In this document: piece by piece, positions 34,176 through 41,460 of the stretch | Layout of the letters: the number at the start of each line of letters is the position of its first letter | Numbering within the stretch: position 1 is the first letter of the stretch | Assembly (NCBI GenBank): GCA_017304945.1 | Contig: JAFKLG010000067.1 | Location: 19,234 to 83,233, forward strand | Reading direction: 5' to 3' | Source of the DNA: Rhodospirillales bacterium | GTDB lineage: Bacteria > Pseudomonadota > Alphaproteobacteria > Acetobacterales > Acetobacteraceae | DNA length: 64,000 nt | Position numbers and translations under genes: made by a program | Notes under the pieces: generated by a model | The model's input: only the letters and a program-made list of their open reading frames with translations | The model's database searches: none | What the model was told of the DNA's origin: nothing

Positions 34176-34984
34176 GCCGAACGCTCCCTGCTCCGCGCGG
34201 GATCGCCCGATGCAGGATCGGCCGCCGCCAGGTCCGCCACGGGCGCGCCGTGACCGAGCGCCTGCTCCATGGCGGCGGTGATGTCGGCGACGAGGGTGGC
34301 GTAGGCGGGGTCGAGCCGCGAGTGACCCCACGGCAGCGGCGAGGCGCGTTCCGACGCGATCCGGCCCGGACGCGGGCTCATCAGCACGATGCGGCGGGCG
34401 AGGAAGGCGGCTTCGTAGATCGAGTGGGTCACGAACACGACGGTGCAGCCGATCGCCTGCCACAGCGCCAGCAGGTCGGATTGCAGCCTGTGGCGGGTGA
34501 ACTCGTCGAGCGCGGCGAACGGCTCGTCCATCAGCAGCAGGCGCGGACGGGTGACCAGCGCGCGGGCGATGGACACCCGCATCCGCATGCCGCCCGAGAG
34601 CTGGCGCGGGCGCGCCGCGGCGAATTGCTCGAGCCCGACCCGCGCGAGCGCCTCGCGCAGCCGGGGCGCCGCCTGCTGGCGCGAGATGCCGCGCAGGCGC
34701 AGCGGCAGGTAGACGTTCTCCTCGGCGGTGGCCCAGGGGAGCAGCGTGGCGTCCTGGAACACGAAACCGACCTCGCCCGGGGTCGGGGCGTGGCCTTCCT
34801 GCCAGACGAGACGCCCGGCATCCGGCTGGTCGAGTCCGGCGATCAGGCGCAGCAGCGTGGATTTGCCGCAGCCGGAGGGGCCGAGCAGTGCGACGAAGTC
34901 GCCGGGTTCGAGGCGCAGCGAGACGTCGCGGAGGGCCTCGGTGCCGTTCGGAAACCGTCGCCCGACCCGTTCGATGCTCAGCAT
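34172..34984 (-). CDS. ABC transporter ATPase (ThiZ/SsuB/TauB type)
   Basis: 270 residues with Walker A GPSGCGKST, Q-loop VFQDATLLPW, signature LSGGMRMRVSIARAL and Walker B LLLMDEPFAALD, then VTHSIYEAAFLA. The start was set at the Met before LSIERVGRRF; the ten upstream in-frame residues overlap the repeat region. Energises the adjacent permease. Confidence 0.9.
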   Translation of the reverse strand: MLSIERVGRRFPNGTEALRDVSLRLEPGDFVALLGPSGCGKSTLLRLIAGLDQPDAGRLVWQEGHAPTPGEVGFVFQDATLLPWATAEENVYLPLRLRGISRQQAAPRLREALARVGLEQFAAARPRQLSGGMRMRVSIARALVTRPRLLLMDEPFAALDEFTRHRLQSDLLALWQAIGCTVVFVTHSIYEAAFLARRIVLMSPRPGRIASERASPLPWGHSRLDPAYATLVADITAAMEQALGHGAPVADLAAADPASGDPARSRERSA

Positions 34985-34999
34985 GAGCCGTCCCGCGTC

Positions 35000-35117
35000 G
35001 CCCCCTCTCCCCATGCGGGAGAGGGATGGGGTGAGGGGGCGATCGGGGTGATGGCACGATGGAGGGAACCCATGATGGCCCCCTCCCCCTGGCCCCCTCC
35101 CGCCGAGGGAGGGGGAA
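35000..35117. repeat. REP-like palindromes between binding protein and ATPase genes
   Basis: At least two units: one around CCCCCTCTCCCC-ATGC-GGGAGAGGG (35000-35038) and one around GGCCCCCTCCCGCCGAGGGA (35091-35115). Same family as at 20.8 kb. Placed after the binding-protein gene, they may stabilise its mRNA relative to the downstream genes. Confidence 0.7.
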
Positions 35118-35129
35118 CGCGCGTGCCGG

Positions 35130-36107
35130 TCAATGCAGGCCGACGCGCTTGTTGACGAATTGCAGCGTGTAGGCGCTGCCCACGTCGAGACCGGCGGGAT
35201 ACAGGCCCTCCGACTTGGTCGCGTCGTAGAAGGCCTGCCAGCGCGCGGCGGTCATCGCGCCGATCCCGTCCTTCGCCGCGTCGCCCGAAGTCAGGATGCC
35301 GTTCGCCTTCAGCGCTTCCCGCCCGTAGGCGATCAGCGCGTCGGTCATCTCCGGATTCTCCTTCCGGATCAGCGCGTTCCCCGGGGCCGGGTCGCCGTTC
35401 AGGTACGCGTACCAGCCTTCGACCGACGCATCCACGAAGCGCTGCACCAGGTCCGGCTTTTGCGCGATCATCTGGTTGGAGGTCGCGATCAGGCTCGCAT
35501 AGCCCTGGAACCCGGCATCCGCGACCAGCATCACCACCGGCTGCTCGCCGGTCGCCTGCTTGATGGAGAACGGTTCGGAGCCGAGGAACCCCTGCTGGAT
35601 CGCCTTCTTGTCGGCCAGGAACGGCGCCAGGTTGAAGGTATACGGGCGGATCTGGCTGTCGCTGTAGCCGAATTTGGCGCGCAGGAAGTTCCACCAGCCG
35701 ACACGAGTATCGCCGCTGATCATGATCGGCTTGCCCTTCAGCGCCGCGAAACTGTCGTTCCCCTGGCCGGGATGCGCGATCAGCACCGACGGGTCCTTCT
35801 GGAACATCGCGGCGACCGTGCGGAACGGGATCGACTCCTTGACGAAGTTCAGCGCCAGGAAGGAGTTCGAGCAGATCGTGAAATCGAGCCGGCCGGCGAG
35901 CAGCAACTGGGTCTGGTTCACCTGCGGGCCGCCCTGGCGGATCGTCACGTCCAGCCCGTGCTTGGCGTAGATGCCGGTTGCCAGCGCCTGGTAGTAGCCG
36001 CCGTACTCCGCCTCCGCCTTCCAATCGATCCCGAAACTGATCCGATCGGCCGCGTGGGCCGTTACAGCACTCAACCAGATGGCGAGGAAGGCGGCGAAGC
36101 GATGCAT
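35130..36107 (-). CDS. NMT1/THI5-like ABC transporter substrate-binding protein (ThiY-like)
   Basis: 325 residues. Signal peptide MHRFAAFLAIWLSAVTAHA. The mature protein opens FGIDWKAEAEYGGYYQALATGIYAKHGLDVTIRQGGP, the NMT1/THI5 signature, followed by LAGRLDF and an IMISGDTRVGWWNFLRAKFGY segment. Close relatives bind thiamin pyrimidine precursors (ThiY) or alkylsulfonates; a pyrimidine ligand is the better guess. No TPP riboswitch is visible upstream. GGAG six bases before the ATG. First gene of a binding protein-ATPase-permease operon. Confidence 0.88.
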   Translation of the reverse strand: MHRFAAFLAIWLSAVTAHAADRISFGIDWKAEAEYGGYYQALATGIYAKHGLDVTIRQGGPQVNQTQLLLAGRLDFTICSNSFLALNFVKESIPFRTVAAMFQKDPSVLIAHPGQGNDSFAALKGKPIMISGDTRVGWWNFLRAKFGYSDSQIRPYTFNLAPFLADKKAIQQGFLGSEPFSIKQATGEQPVVMLVADAGFQGYASLIATSNQMIAQKPDLVQRFVDASVEGWYAYLNGDPAPGNALIRKENPEMTDALIAYGREALKANGILTSGDAAKDGIGAMTAARWQAFYDATKSEGLYPAGLDVGSAYTLQFVNKRVGLH

Positions 36108-36181
36108 GGACGTCTCCCCATCCGTCTGGAATGCTGGTCGACCGAGGCCTGCAGAATGGCATCGAACGTGACGGAGGCAAG

Positions 36182-36922
36182 ATGCAGGCGAGCGGCGGGA
36201 TTCGATACGGGCTGCAGGGACGGCGCGCCCTGCTGACGGGCCATCGCGGCGGAATCGGCGGTGCGATCGGAACGATACTGGCGGAAGACGGGGTCGAAGT
36301 GGTCGGACTCGACCTGCCGGACTTCGACCTGTCCGACACCGCGACGCTGGAGCCGCGGCTGGACGCGCTGGTCGCCGCGCGCGGTCCGTTCGACATCCTG
36401 GTGAATGCCGCCGGCGTGACGGTGCTGGGCAGCGTCACCGAAACCCCGCTCGCCGAGGTGGAGCGGGTGATGCGGGTGAACTTCCTCGCTTCCTACGCGA
36501 CCATGCGCGCGGTGTTGCCCGGCATGGCGGCGCGCCAGCGGGGCGCGGTGGTCAACATCGCCTCCGACCAGGCGCTGATCGGCAAGCGGGTCAGCGCGGC
36601 CTATGGCGCGAGCAAGGCCGCGATCGCGCAGCTCTCGCGCAGCGCCGCGCTCGACTGGGCGGAGGGCGGGATCCGGGTGAACTGCATCGCCCCCGGCAGC
36701 ACCGACACCGCCATGCTGAGCGACGTGATCCACGGCCTGGCGGACCGCTACCCGGACCGGTTTCCGACCACCTCGGCCGAGTTCTACCGCGCGGGCGTGC
36801 CGCTGGGCCGCTTTGCGCGGCCGGAGGAGATCGCATCGGTGGTCGCCTTCCTCGCCTCGGACGCCGCCTCCTTCATCACTGGCGTGGTGCTGCCGGTCGA
36901 TGGCGGCGGTACCGCGCAATGA
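36182..36922 (+). CDS. SDR-family oxidoreductase
   Basis: 246 residues, classical SDR. TGHRGGIGGAIG replaces the usual TGxxxGIG loop with the same glycine spacing; NAAGV, the serine of NIASD, YGASK and PVDGGGTAQ follow. It oxidises or reduces an alcohol/carbonyl with NAD(P). The Met at 36182 has GGAGG five bases upstream; an in-frame ATG 51 bp earlier is less likely. It is divergent from the ABC binding-protein gene. Confidence 0.88.
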   Translation: MQASGGIRYGLQGRRALLTGHRGGIGGAIGTILAEDGVEVVGLDLPDFDLSDTATLEPRLDALVAARGPFDILVNAAGVTVLGSVTETPLAEVERVMRVNFLASYATMRAVLPGMAARQRGAVVNIASDQALIGKRVSAAYGASKAAIAQLSRSAALDWAEGGIRVNCIAPGSTDTAMLSDVIHGLADRYPDRFPTTSAEFYRAGVPLGRFARPEEIASVVAFLASDAASFITGVVLPVDGGGTAQ

Positions 36923-37019
36923 GGTCCGGCCCGCGCACCGGTGACCTGATGCGGGACCGCTGCATGCAGGAACACCCCATCCGATACAGCCGCCCCCGCA
37001 GCGTTCGCGGGGCGGCGAC

Positions 37020-37793
37020 GTGAAAGTCGCCCTGGTCACCGGCGGCACCCGCGGCATCGGCGCCGCCGTCGCCGACCGCCTGCGGCACGACGGTTGGCAG
37101 GTCGTGATCTCAGCCCGAACATCCCCCCTCCCCTCGCGGGAGGGGGTTGGGGGGAGGGGGTCGCCGGCGGATCCCACCCAAGCCGCGGCCGTCCCCTCCC
37201 CGTCGGTGCCGGTGTTCCTGCCATGCGACGTGGCCGATGCCGCCGCCGTCCAGGCGCTGTTCGCCGCCATCCAGGCCCGCTTCGGCCGGCTCGATGCCCT
37301 GGTCACCTGCGCCGGCATCGCCGGCGCCAACCGGCTCGACGGCGACGACACGCTTTGGCATGCCATCGTCGGCAGCAACCTCCACGGCACCTATCACTGC
37401 TGCAAGGCGGCCCTGCCCCTCCTCCCCGACCAGACCGGCCGCATCGTCACCCTCGCCTCGGTGCTCGGACTCCGCGGCGTGCCCGACCAGACCGCCTACT
37501 GCGCCGCCAAGCACGGCGTGGTCGGGTTTACCCGCGCCCTGGCCCTGGCCCTGGCGCCGCGTGGCATCACCGTCAATGCGCTCTGTCCCGGCTGGGTCGA
37601 TACGGACATGGCGCACCAGCGCTTCCTGGAACTCGGCCTCACCCCGGACCAGGCCGCCGCCGGCCTGCCCACCGGCCGCATCGTCGCACCAGCCGAGGTG
37701 GCCGACGCGGTCACCTGGCTGCTGCGACCCGAGAGCCGCAGCCTCACCGGCCACGCCCTGCCGCTCGACGGCGGCGGTCTCGCCCTGCCATGA
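37020..37793 (+). CDS. SDR-family oxidoreductase (FabG-like) with an in-frame REP insertion
   Basis: 257 residues. TGGTRGIGAAVA, NAG-like CAGIAGANR, the serine strand LASVLGLRG, YCAAK and LDGGG mark a classical SDR. After WQVVISART an extra stretch of about 26 residues (PLPSREGVGGRGS...) precedes FLPCDVADAAAV, where family members have about four residues. The insert is encoded by the palindromic REP unit. It lies in the cofactor-side loop after beta-2, so NADP/NAD choice may be affected. Start GTG 37020. Function as a 3-ketoacyl or 3-hydroxy dehydrogenase is likely. Confidence 0.85.
   Translation: MKVALVTGGTRGIGAAVADRLRHDGWQVVISARTSPLPSREGVGGRGSPADPTQAAAVPSPSVPVFLPCDVADAAAVQALFAAIQARFGRLDALVTCAGIAGANRLDGDDTLWHAIVGSNLHGTYHCCKAALPLLPDQTGRIVTLASVLGLRGVPDQTAYCAAKHGVVGFTRALALALAPRGITVNALCPGWVDTDMAHQRFLELGLTPDQAAAGLPTGRIVAPAEVADAVTWLLRPESRSLTGHALPLDGGGLALP
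37122..37200. repeat. REP-like palindrome inserted in a coding sequence
   Basis: The core CCCCTCCC-CTCG-CGGGAGGGGG (about 37125-37146) with a trailing G-rich tail matches the intergenic REP family at 20.8, 32.0 and 35.0 kb. Here it is translated within the SDR gene. Confidence 0.75.
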
Positions 37794-37845
37794 ACGCCCT
37801 GGTTCCGGTCCCCCGGATCATCCCTCGGATCATGAGGAGCGCCGC

Positions 37846-38190
37846 ATGAGCGGAACCCCACGCGTCAAAGCCGGACTCTGGGTCAGCATGGCGCTCAGGC
37901 TGGGCGACAAGGACGGCCGGCCGGGCATGGTGCTGCGCAAAGGGGACCCGGATGCCGGGGGCGTGCTGGTGGTGCTGCGCGGGCGTGAGGGCGGCCTCAG
38001 CGTGCTGTCGCAAATGCGCTCCGCCGACGGCGAACTCGCCTGGATGCGCGCCACCGGCCCCGGCCCGGTGGACCAGGAAACGGCGGACGCCTATGTCGCG
38101 CGGCAGGTCCGGTTCGACCCGGACCTGTGGGTGCTGGAATTCGAGTCGCGCGACCTGCTGCCCCCGTTCGAGGCGAAGCTGGTCGAGTAG
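37846..38190 (+). CDS. DUF1491 family protein
   Basis: 114 residues. Family features: RVKAGLWVSMALRLGDKDGRPGMVLRKGDPDAGGVLVVLRG, then AWMRATGPGPVDQETADAYVARQVRFDPDLWVLEFE. DUF1491 is a short, alphaproteobacteria-typical soluble protein of unknown function. GAGG seven bases upstream of the ATG. 52 bp after the SDR gene, same strand. Confidence 0.85.
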   Translation: MSGTPRVKAGLWVSMALRLGDKDGRPGMVLRKGDPDAGGVLVVLRGREGGLSVLSQMRSADGELAWMRATGPGPVDQETADAYVARQVRFDPDLWVLEFESRDLLPPFEAKLVE

Positions 38191-38236
38191 GCGGCCACAG
38201 TCCAGGCGCAGGGCCGCACCCCGCACCTGGGCGCGG

Positions 38237-39226
38237 TCACAGCCCCCAGAACGCGGCGATCTCGGTGGTCGCCGCCACCCCGGCCAGCGGCACGAAGGGC
38301 GCCGCGCGCCCCTGCGCGATCGGATACCCGTGCGCCAGCCCCGGGATGGTCCACAACTCGACGCCGGGGGCGGCCGCCGGCCCCCAGCGCCGACAGCGGA
38401 TCGGGCCCCGGCTGATATCCGTGGTCGGCGTCTCCGGGAGCCCGAGCAGCGCGCGCCATTGCAGCGCGAGCAAGCTGGCGTTCGCCGGGTCGACCACCGT
38501 GTCCGCACCGCCCTGCCAGATCGACAGGCGCGGCCAGGGCCCGGCATGCGCCGGGGGCGCAACCTCCCGCACCGCCGCCACCCAGGCGTCCGCGCTCTGA
38601 TCGGGCCCGGCCTGCGCCATGCGCGCCAGCGCCTGCATGGGGGAGTGCGCGGCACCGACCGGCAAGCCGGCGACCACCGCCCCCGCGGCGAACAGCTCCG
38701 GATAGGCGGCGAGCAGGGCCGCCGCCATGGCGCCCCCCGCCGAGAGTCCCACCACGAACACGCGGCGCGGATCGGCGTCGAAGCGGGTCAGGCCGGTTGC
38801 GACCATCTCCGCGATCGACTCCGCTTCCCCGCGGCCACGCGCGGTATGGGCGGGCTGGAACCACCGGAAGCAGCGATGCTGGTGATTGAGGTCGCTCTGC
38901 ACCGGCAGGATCAGCGGGACGCCGATCCGGTCGGACAATGCCGCCCAGCCCGCCGCCGTCGCGAAGCTGGCCGCGTCCTGGCCGCAGCCATGCAGCACCA
39001 CGATCAGCGGCTGGTGCGGCTTGATCCCGCCCTTCGGCCGGCGCACCAGCATGCGCAGCCGGCCGGGATTGCGGCCGAACGCCGCGACCTCCTCGATCCC
39101 TGGTTCGGTTCGGCGTGGCCGAGCGGGCGGCGCGGTTGGAGTGCCCAGTCCAAGTTCCGCCTGCGCGATCTGCGTGGCGAGGCGAACACCCCGCCGGAGA
39201 ACCTTCAAGTTGCGCGACCACTTCAT
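38237..39226 (-). CDS. PHB depolymerase-family esterase
   Basis: 329 residues, alpha/beta hydrolase of the esterase/PHB depolymerase group. LIVVLHGCGQDAASFA is the oxyanion region, VVGLSAGGAMAAAL carries the nucleophile serine, and a late PGLAHGYPI gives the catalytic histidine. No secretion signal is evident; the N-terminus is basic and helical. It hydrolyses short-chain esters or polyhydroxyalkanoate; substrate not certain. Confidence 0.85.
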   Translation of the reverse strand: MKWSRNLKVLRRGVRLATQIAQAELGLGTPTAPPARPRRTEPGIEEVAAFGRNPGRLRMLVRRPKGGIKPHQPLIVVLHGCGQDAASFATAAGWAALSDRIGVPLILPVQSDLNHQHRCFRWFQPAHTARGRGEAESIAEMVATGLTRFDADPRRVFVVGLSAGGAMAAALLAAYPELFAAGAVVAGLPVGAAHSPMQALARMAQAGPDQSADAWVAAVREVAPPAHAGPWPRLSIWQGGADTVVDPANASLLALQWRALLGLPETPTTDISRGPIRCRRWGPAAAPGVELWTIPGLAHGYPIAQGRAAPFVPLAGVAATTEIAAFWGL

Positions 39227-39368
39227 ACCGGACCGACTTTCTCTATAGCCGATCCCATATGCTGCGCTGCAACATGCGCTTCAACTGGCGGGGGGCAGCA
39301 ATGCCCTCGCCGCGTCGCAGGCTGCGAGGCATGATGCGGTATACGATCGCGTTCAAGGCCGAGTCGGC

Positions 39369-39791
39369 ATGGTGCACCTGACCAAACTGGCGGTGGGAAT
39401 CCGCGACATCGACCACCTGCGCTCGGTGCAGGCGGACCGGCTGCGCAGCGATCCGCCGCTGCGCCATCGCACGCGCTCCTTCCCGCGCCGGCGGGAGGAG
39501 ATCCTCCAGGGCGGCTCCCTCTACTGGGTGATCGCCGGCGCCACGCTGGTGCGCCAGCGCCTGCTCGACATCGTCGAGGACCAGTGGAGCGACGGGTCGG
39601 CCTGCACCGCCCTGATCCTCGACCCGACGCTGGTGCAGGTGGCCGCGCGGCCGACCAAGCCGTTCCAAGGCTGGCGCTACCTCGCCGCCGACGATGCCCC
39701 GCTCGATCTGGACGAGCTGCCCCCCGCCCTCGGCGAAGGCGATCTGCCGCCCGCGCTGCGCACGGCATTGCGGAGCCTCTGCCTGCTCTGA
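39369..39791 (+). CDS. DUF1489 family protein
   Basis: 140 residues. Family pattern: VHLTKLAVGIRDIDHL, PPLRHRTRSFPRRREEILQGGSLYWVIAGATLVRQRLLDI and KPFQGWRYL. A conserved alphaproteobacterial protein of unknown function, cytoplasmic by sequence. 142 bp gap to the divergent esterase gene. Confidence 0.85.
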   Translation: MVHLTKLAVGIRDIDHLRSVQADRLRSDPPLRHRTRSFPRRREEILQGGSLYWVIAGATLVRQRLLDIVEDQWSDGSACTALILDPTLVQVAARPTKPFQGWRYLAADDAPLDLDELPPALGEGDLPPALRTALRSLCLL

Positions 39792-39970
39792 GGCCGAAGC
39801 GCCCCTTCGCTCATCGGGAGAGCGGGTAAGTCTGGCGGGGCGGTCACCCAGCAGAACGAAGAATACCGGCTCGTCGTCCTCCTTCCGGACAAGTCGATCC
39901 CGCGTCGCAACGGCAAGAGTCCCGGCTCGAAGGCGGCCTGGCGGCTCATTGACAAGCATCAATTTTTATC

Positions 39971-39998
39971 TTGTCGCCCGCAGACGCCGTGCTACACT
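39971..39998 (+). promoter_or_regulatory. Sigma-70 promoter for the candidate small RNA
   Basis: TTGTCG at 39971-39976 and TACACT at 39993-39998, 16 bp apart, in an AT-rich setting (AATTTTTATC just upstream). Predicted transcription start near 40005. Confidence 0.6.
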
Positions 39999-40004
39999 CC
40001 ACAC

Positions 40005-40064
40005 ACTCTTACAAACTTCGACCAGGGGCGTGCCCTTCCGGAAAGGGGTGCGCCCCTCTTTTTT
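40005..40064 (+). ncRNA. Candidate ~60-nt small RNA or terminated leader
   Basis: A good promoter is followed 20 bp later by a strong intrinsic terminator, with no reading frame between, giving a transcript of about 60 nt. The 5' part (ACACTCTTACAAACTTCGAC) would be single-stranded. It could be an sRNA, or an attenuated leader for the hopanoid genes starting 110 bp downstream. The rest of the 39792-40174 gap shows no gene. Confidence 0.5.
40025..40064 (+). terminator. Rho-independent terminator
   Basis: 13-bp stem, 5' arm GGGGCGTGCCCTT and 3' arm AAGGGGTGCGCCCC pairing round a 6-nt loop with three G-U pairs, followed by TCTTTTTT. The best intrinsic terminator seen in the window. Confidence 0.85.
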
Positions 40065-40174
40065 CCAGCCAATTGCCCTGGCGCGCTCGGTTCGGTTGCC
40101 GGCCGCCGGGGTTCGGTGCACAAGCCGGCGCACATGAACCCGCCCCCCACACAACGCGCGTCACGCCACGCGCC

Positions 40175-41440
40175 ATGAGCCATGTTCATGTCATCGGCGC
40201 CGGGCTGGCCGGGCTGTCTGCGGCTCTCGCGCTCACCGAGGCGCCGGGCTGCACGCTCACTCTGCACGAAGCCGGCCCTGCCGCCGGCGGCCGGTGCCGC
40301 TCCTACCACGACCGCGCGCTCGACCTGCGCATCGACAACGGCAACCATTTGCTGCTGTCCGGCAATCACGCGGCGGCCGCCTACCTGGCGACGATCGGGG
40401 CGAGCGACCGGCTGCACGGGCCGGACACGCCGGTGTTTCCGTTCTTCGACCGCCGCAGCGGGGCGCGCTGGGCGGTGCGGATGAACCAGGGCCGCCTGCC
40501 GTGGTGGATTCTGTCCCCCGGCCGGCGCGTGCCCGACACCCGGCTCTCCGAATACGCGGCGCTGATCGGCTTCGCGCGCGTGCGCGACGACACGCCCGTC
40601 GCCGACATGATGCGCCACGGCCGTCTGTATGAGCGGCTGGTGGAGCCGCTCGCGGTCGCCGCGCTCAACACGCGGCCGGAGACGGGGCTCGCGCGGCTGC
40701 TGGGCGCGGTGATCCGGGAGACGATGATGCAGGGCGGTGCGGCCTGCCTGCCCCGCTACCCGATCGGCGGCCTGTCCGATGCGCTGGTGGACCCGGCGCT
40801 CGACCTGCTCCGGCGCCGCGGCGCCGAGATCCGGTTCAGCCACCGCATCGCCGCGCTCGAGATCACCGACGGGCGCGTCACCGCGCTGCGCGGCCCCGAC
40901 GGCACGCTGCCACTCGGTTCGGATGACGCGGTGGTGCTGGCGGTGCCGCCCTGGGTCGCCACCGGCCTGCTGCCCGGCCTGACGGCGCCGGACGCCTTCG
41001 AGGCCATCGTCAACCTGCATTTCCGTCACCTGGCGGATGCGGCCGGCGACCCGGCCGGAGCGCTGCGCGAGGCCGGGCTGGTCGGCGTGGTGTCCGGCAC
41101 CGCGGAATGGATCTTCCGCAAGTCCGACCACGTCTCGGTGACGATCAGCGCCGCCAACCAGAGGCTCGACCAGCCCGCCGACCAGCTTGCGGCGGAGGTA
41201 TGGGGCGACATCGCCGCCGCACTCGGCACCGCCGCCCCCCTTCCCGCCTGGCGCGTGGTCAAGGAGAAGCGCGCGACCTTCGCCGCCACCGCCGCGCAGG
41301 AGGCCCGCCGGCCGGGGGCGCGATCGCCGCTCGCCAACCTGGTGCTGGCCGGCGACTGGACCGCGACCGGGTTGCCGGCCACGATCGAAGGTGCCATCAG
41401 GTCCGGTCGAACGGCCGCGACCCTCCTGCGTGCCGGCTGA
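40175..41440 (+). CDS. hpnE: Hydroxysqualene dehydroxylase
   Basis: 421 residues, FAD amine-oxidase fold. The N-terminus HVIGAGLAGLSAALALTE is the dinucleotide site; AGGRCRSY and DNGNHLLLSGN follow; the C-terminus has LVLAGDWTATGLPATIEGAIRSG. These are HpnE features. It reduces hydroxysqualene to squalene, the last step of the HpnC-D-E route, for hopanoid synthesis. hpnC and hpnD are not upstream in this window. The start ATG 40175 fits the FAD motif. The next gene, the cyclase, starts 20 bp downstream. Confidence 0.92.
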   Translation: MSHVHVIGAGLAGLSAALALTEAPGCTLTLHEAGPAAGGRCRSYHDRALDLRIDNGNHLLLSGNHAAAAYLATIGASDRLHGPDTPVFPFFDRRSGARWAVRMNQGRLPWWILSPGRRVPDTRLSEYAALIGFARVRDDTPVADMMRHGRLYERLVEPLAVAALNTRPETGLARLLGAVIRETMMQGGAACLPRYPIGGLSDALVDPALDLLRRRGAEIRFSHRIAALEITDGRVTALRGPDGTLPLGSDDAVVLAVPPWVATGLLPGLTAPDAFEAIVNLHFRHLADAAGDPAGALREAGLVGVVSGTAEWIFRKSDHVSVTISAANQRLDQPADQLAAEVWGDIAAALGTAAPLPAWRVVKEKRATFAATAAQEARRPGARSPLANLVLAGDWTATGLPATIEGAIRSGRTAATLLRAG

Positions 41441-41460
41441 CAGCGGCTTCCGGACCTGAA

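Noticed and set aside
36108..36181. TPP riboswitch for the ThiY-like operon
   Set aside because: The 74-bp gap is too short and no THI-box sequence is present.
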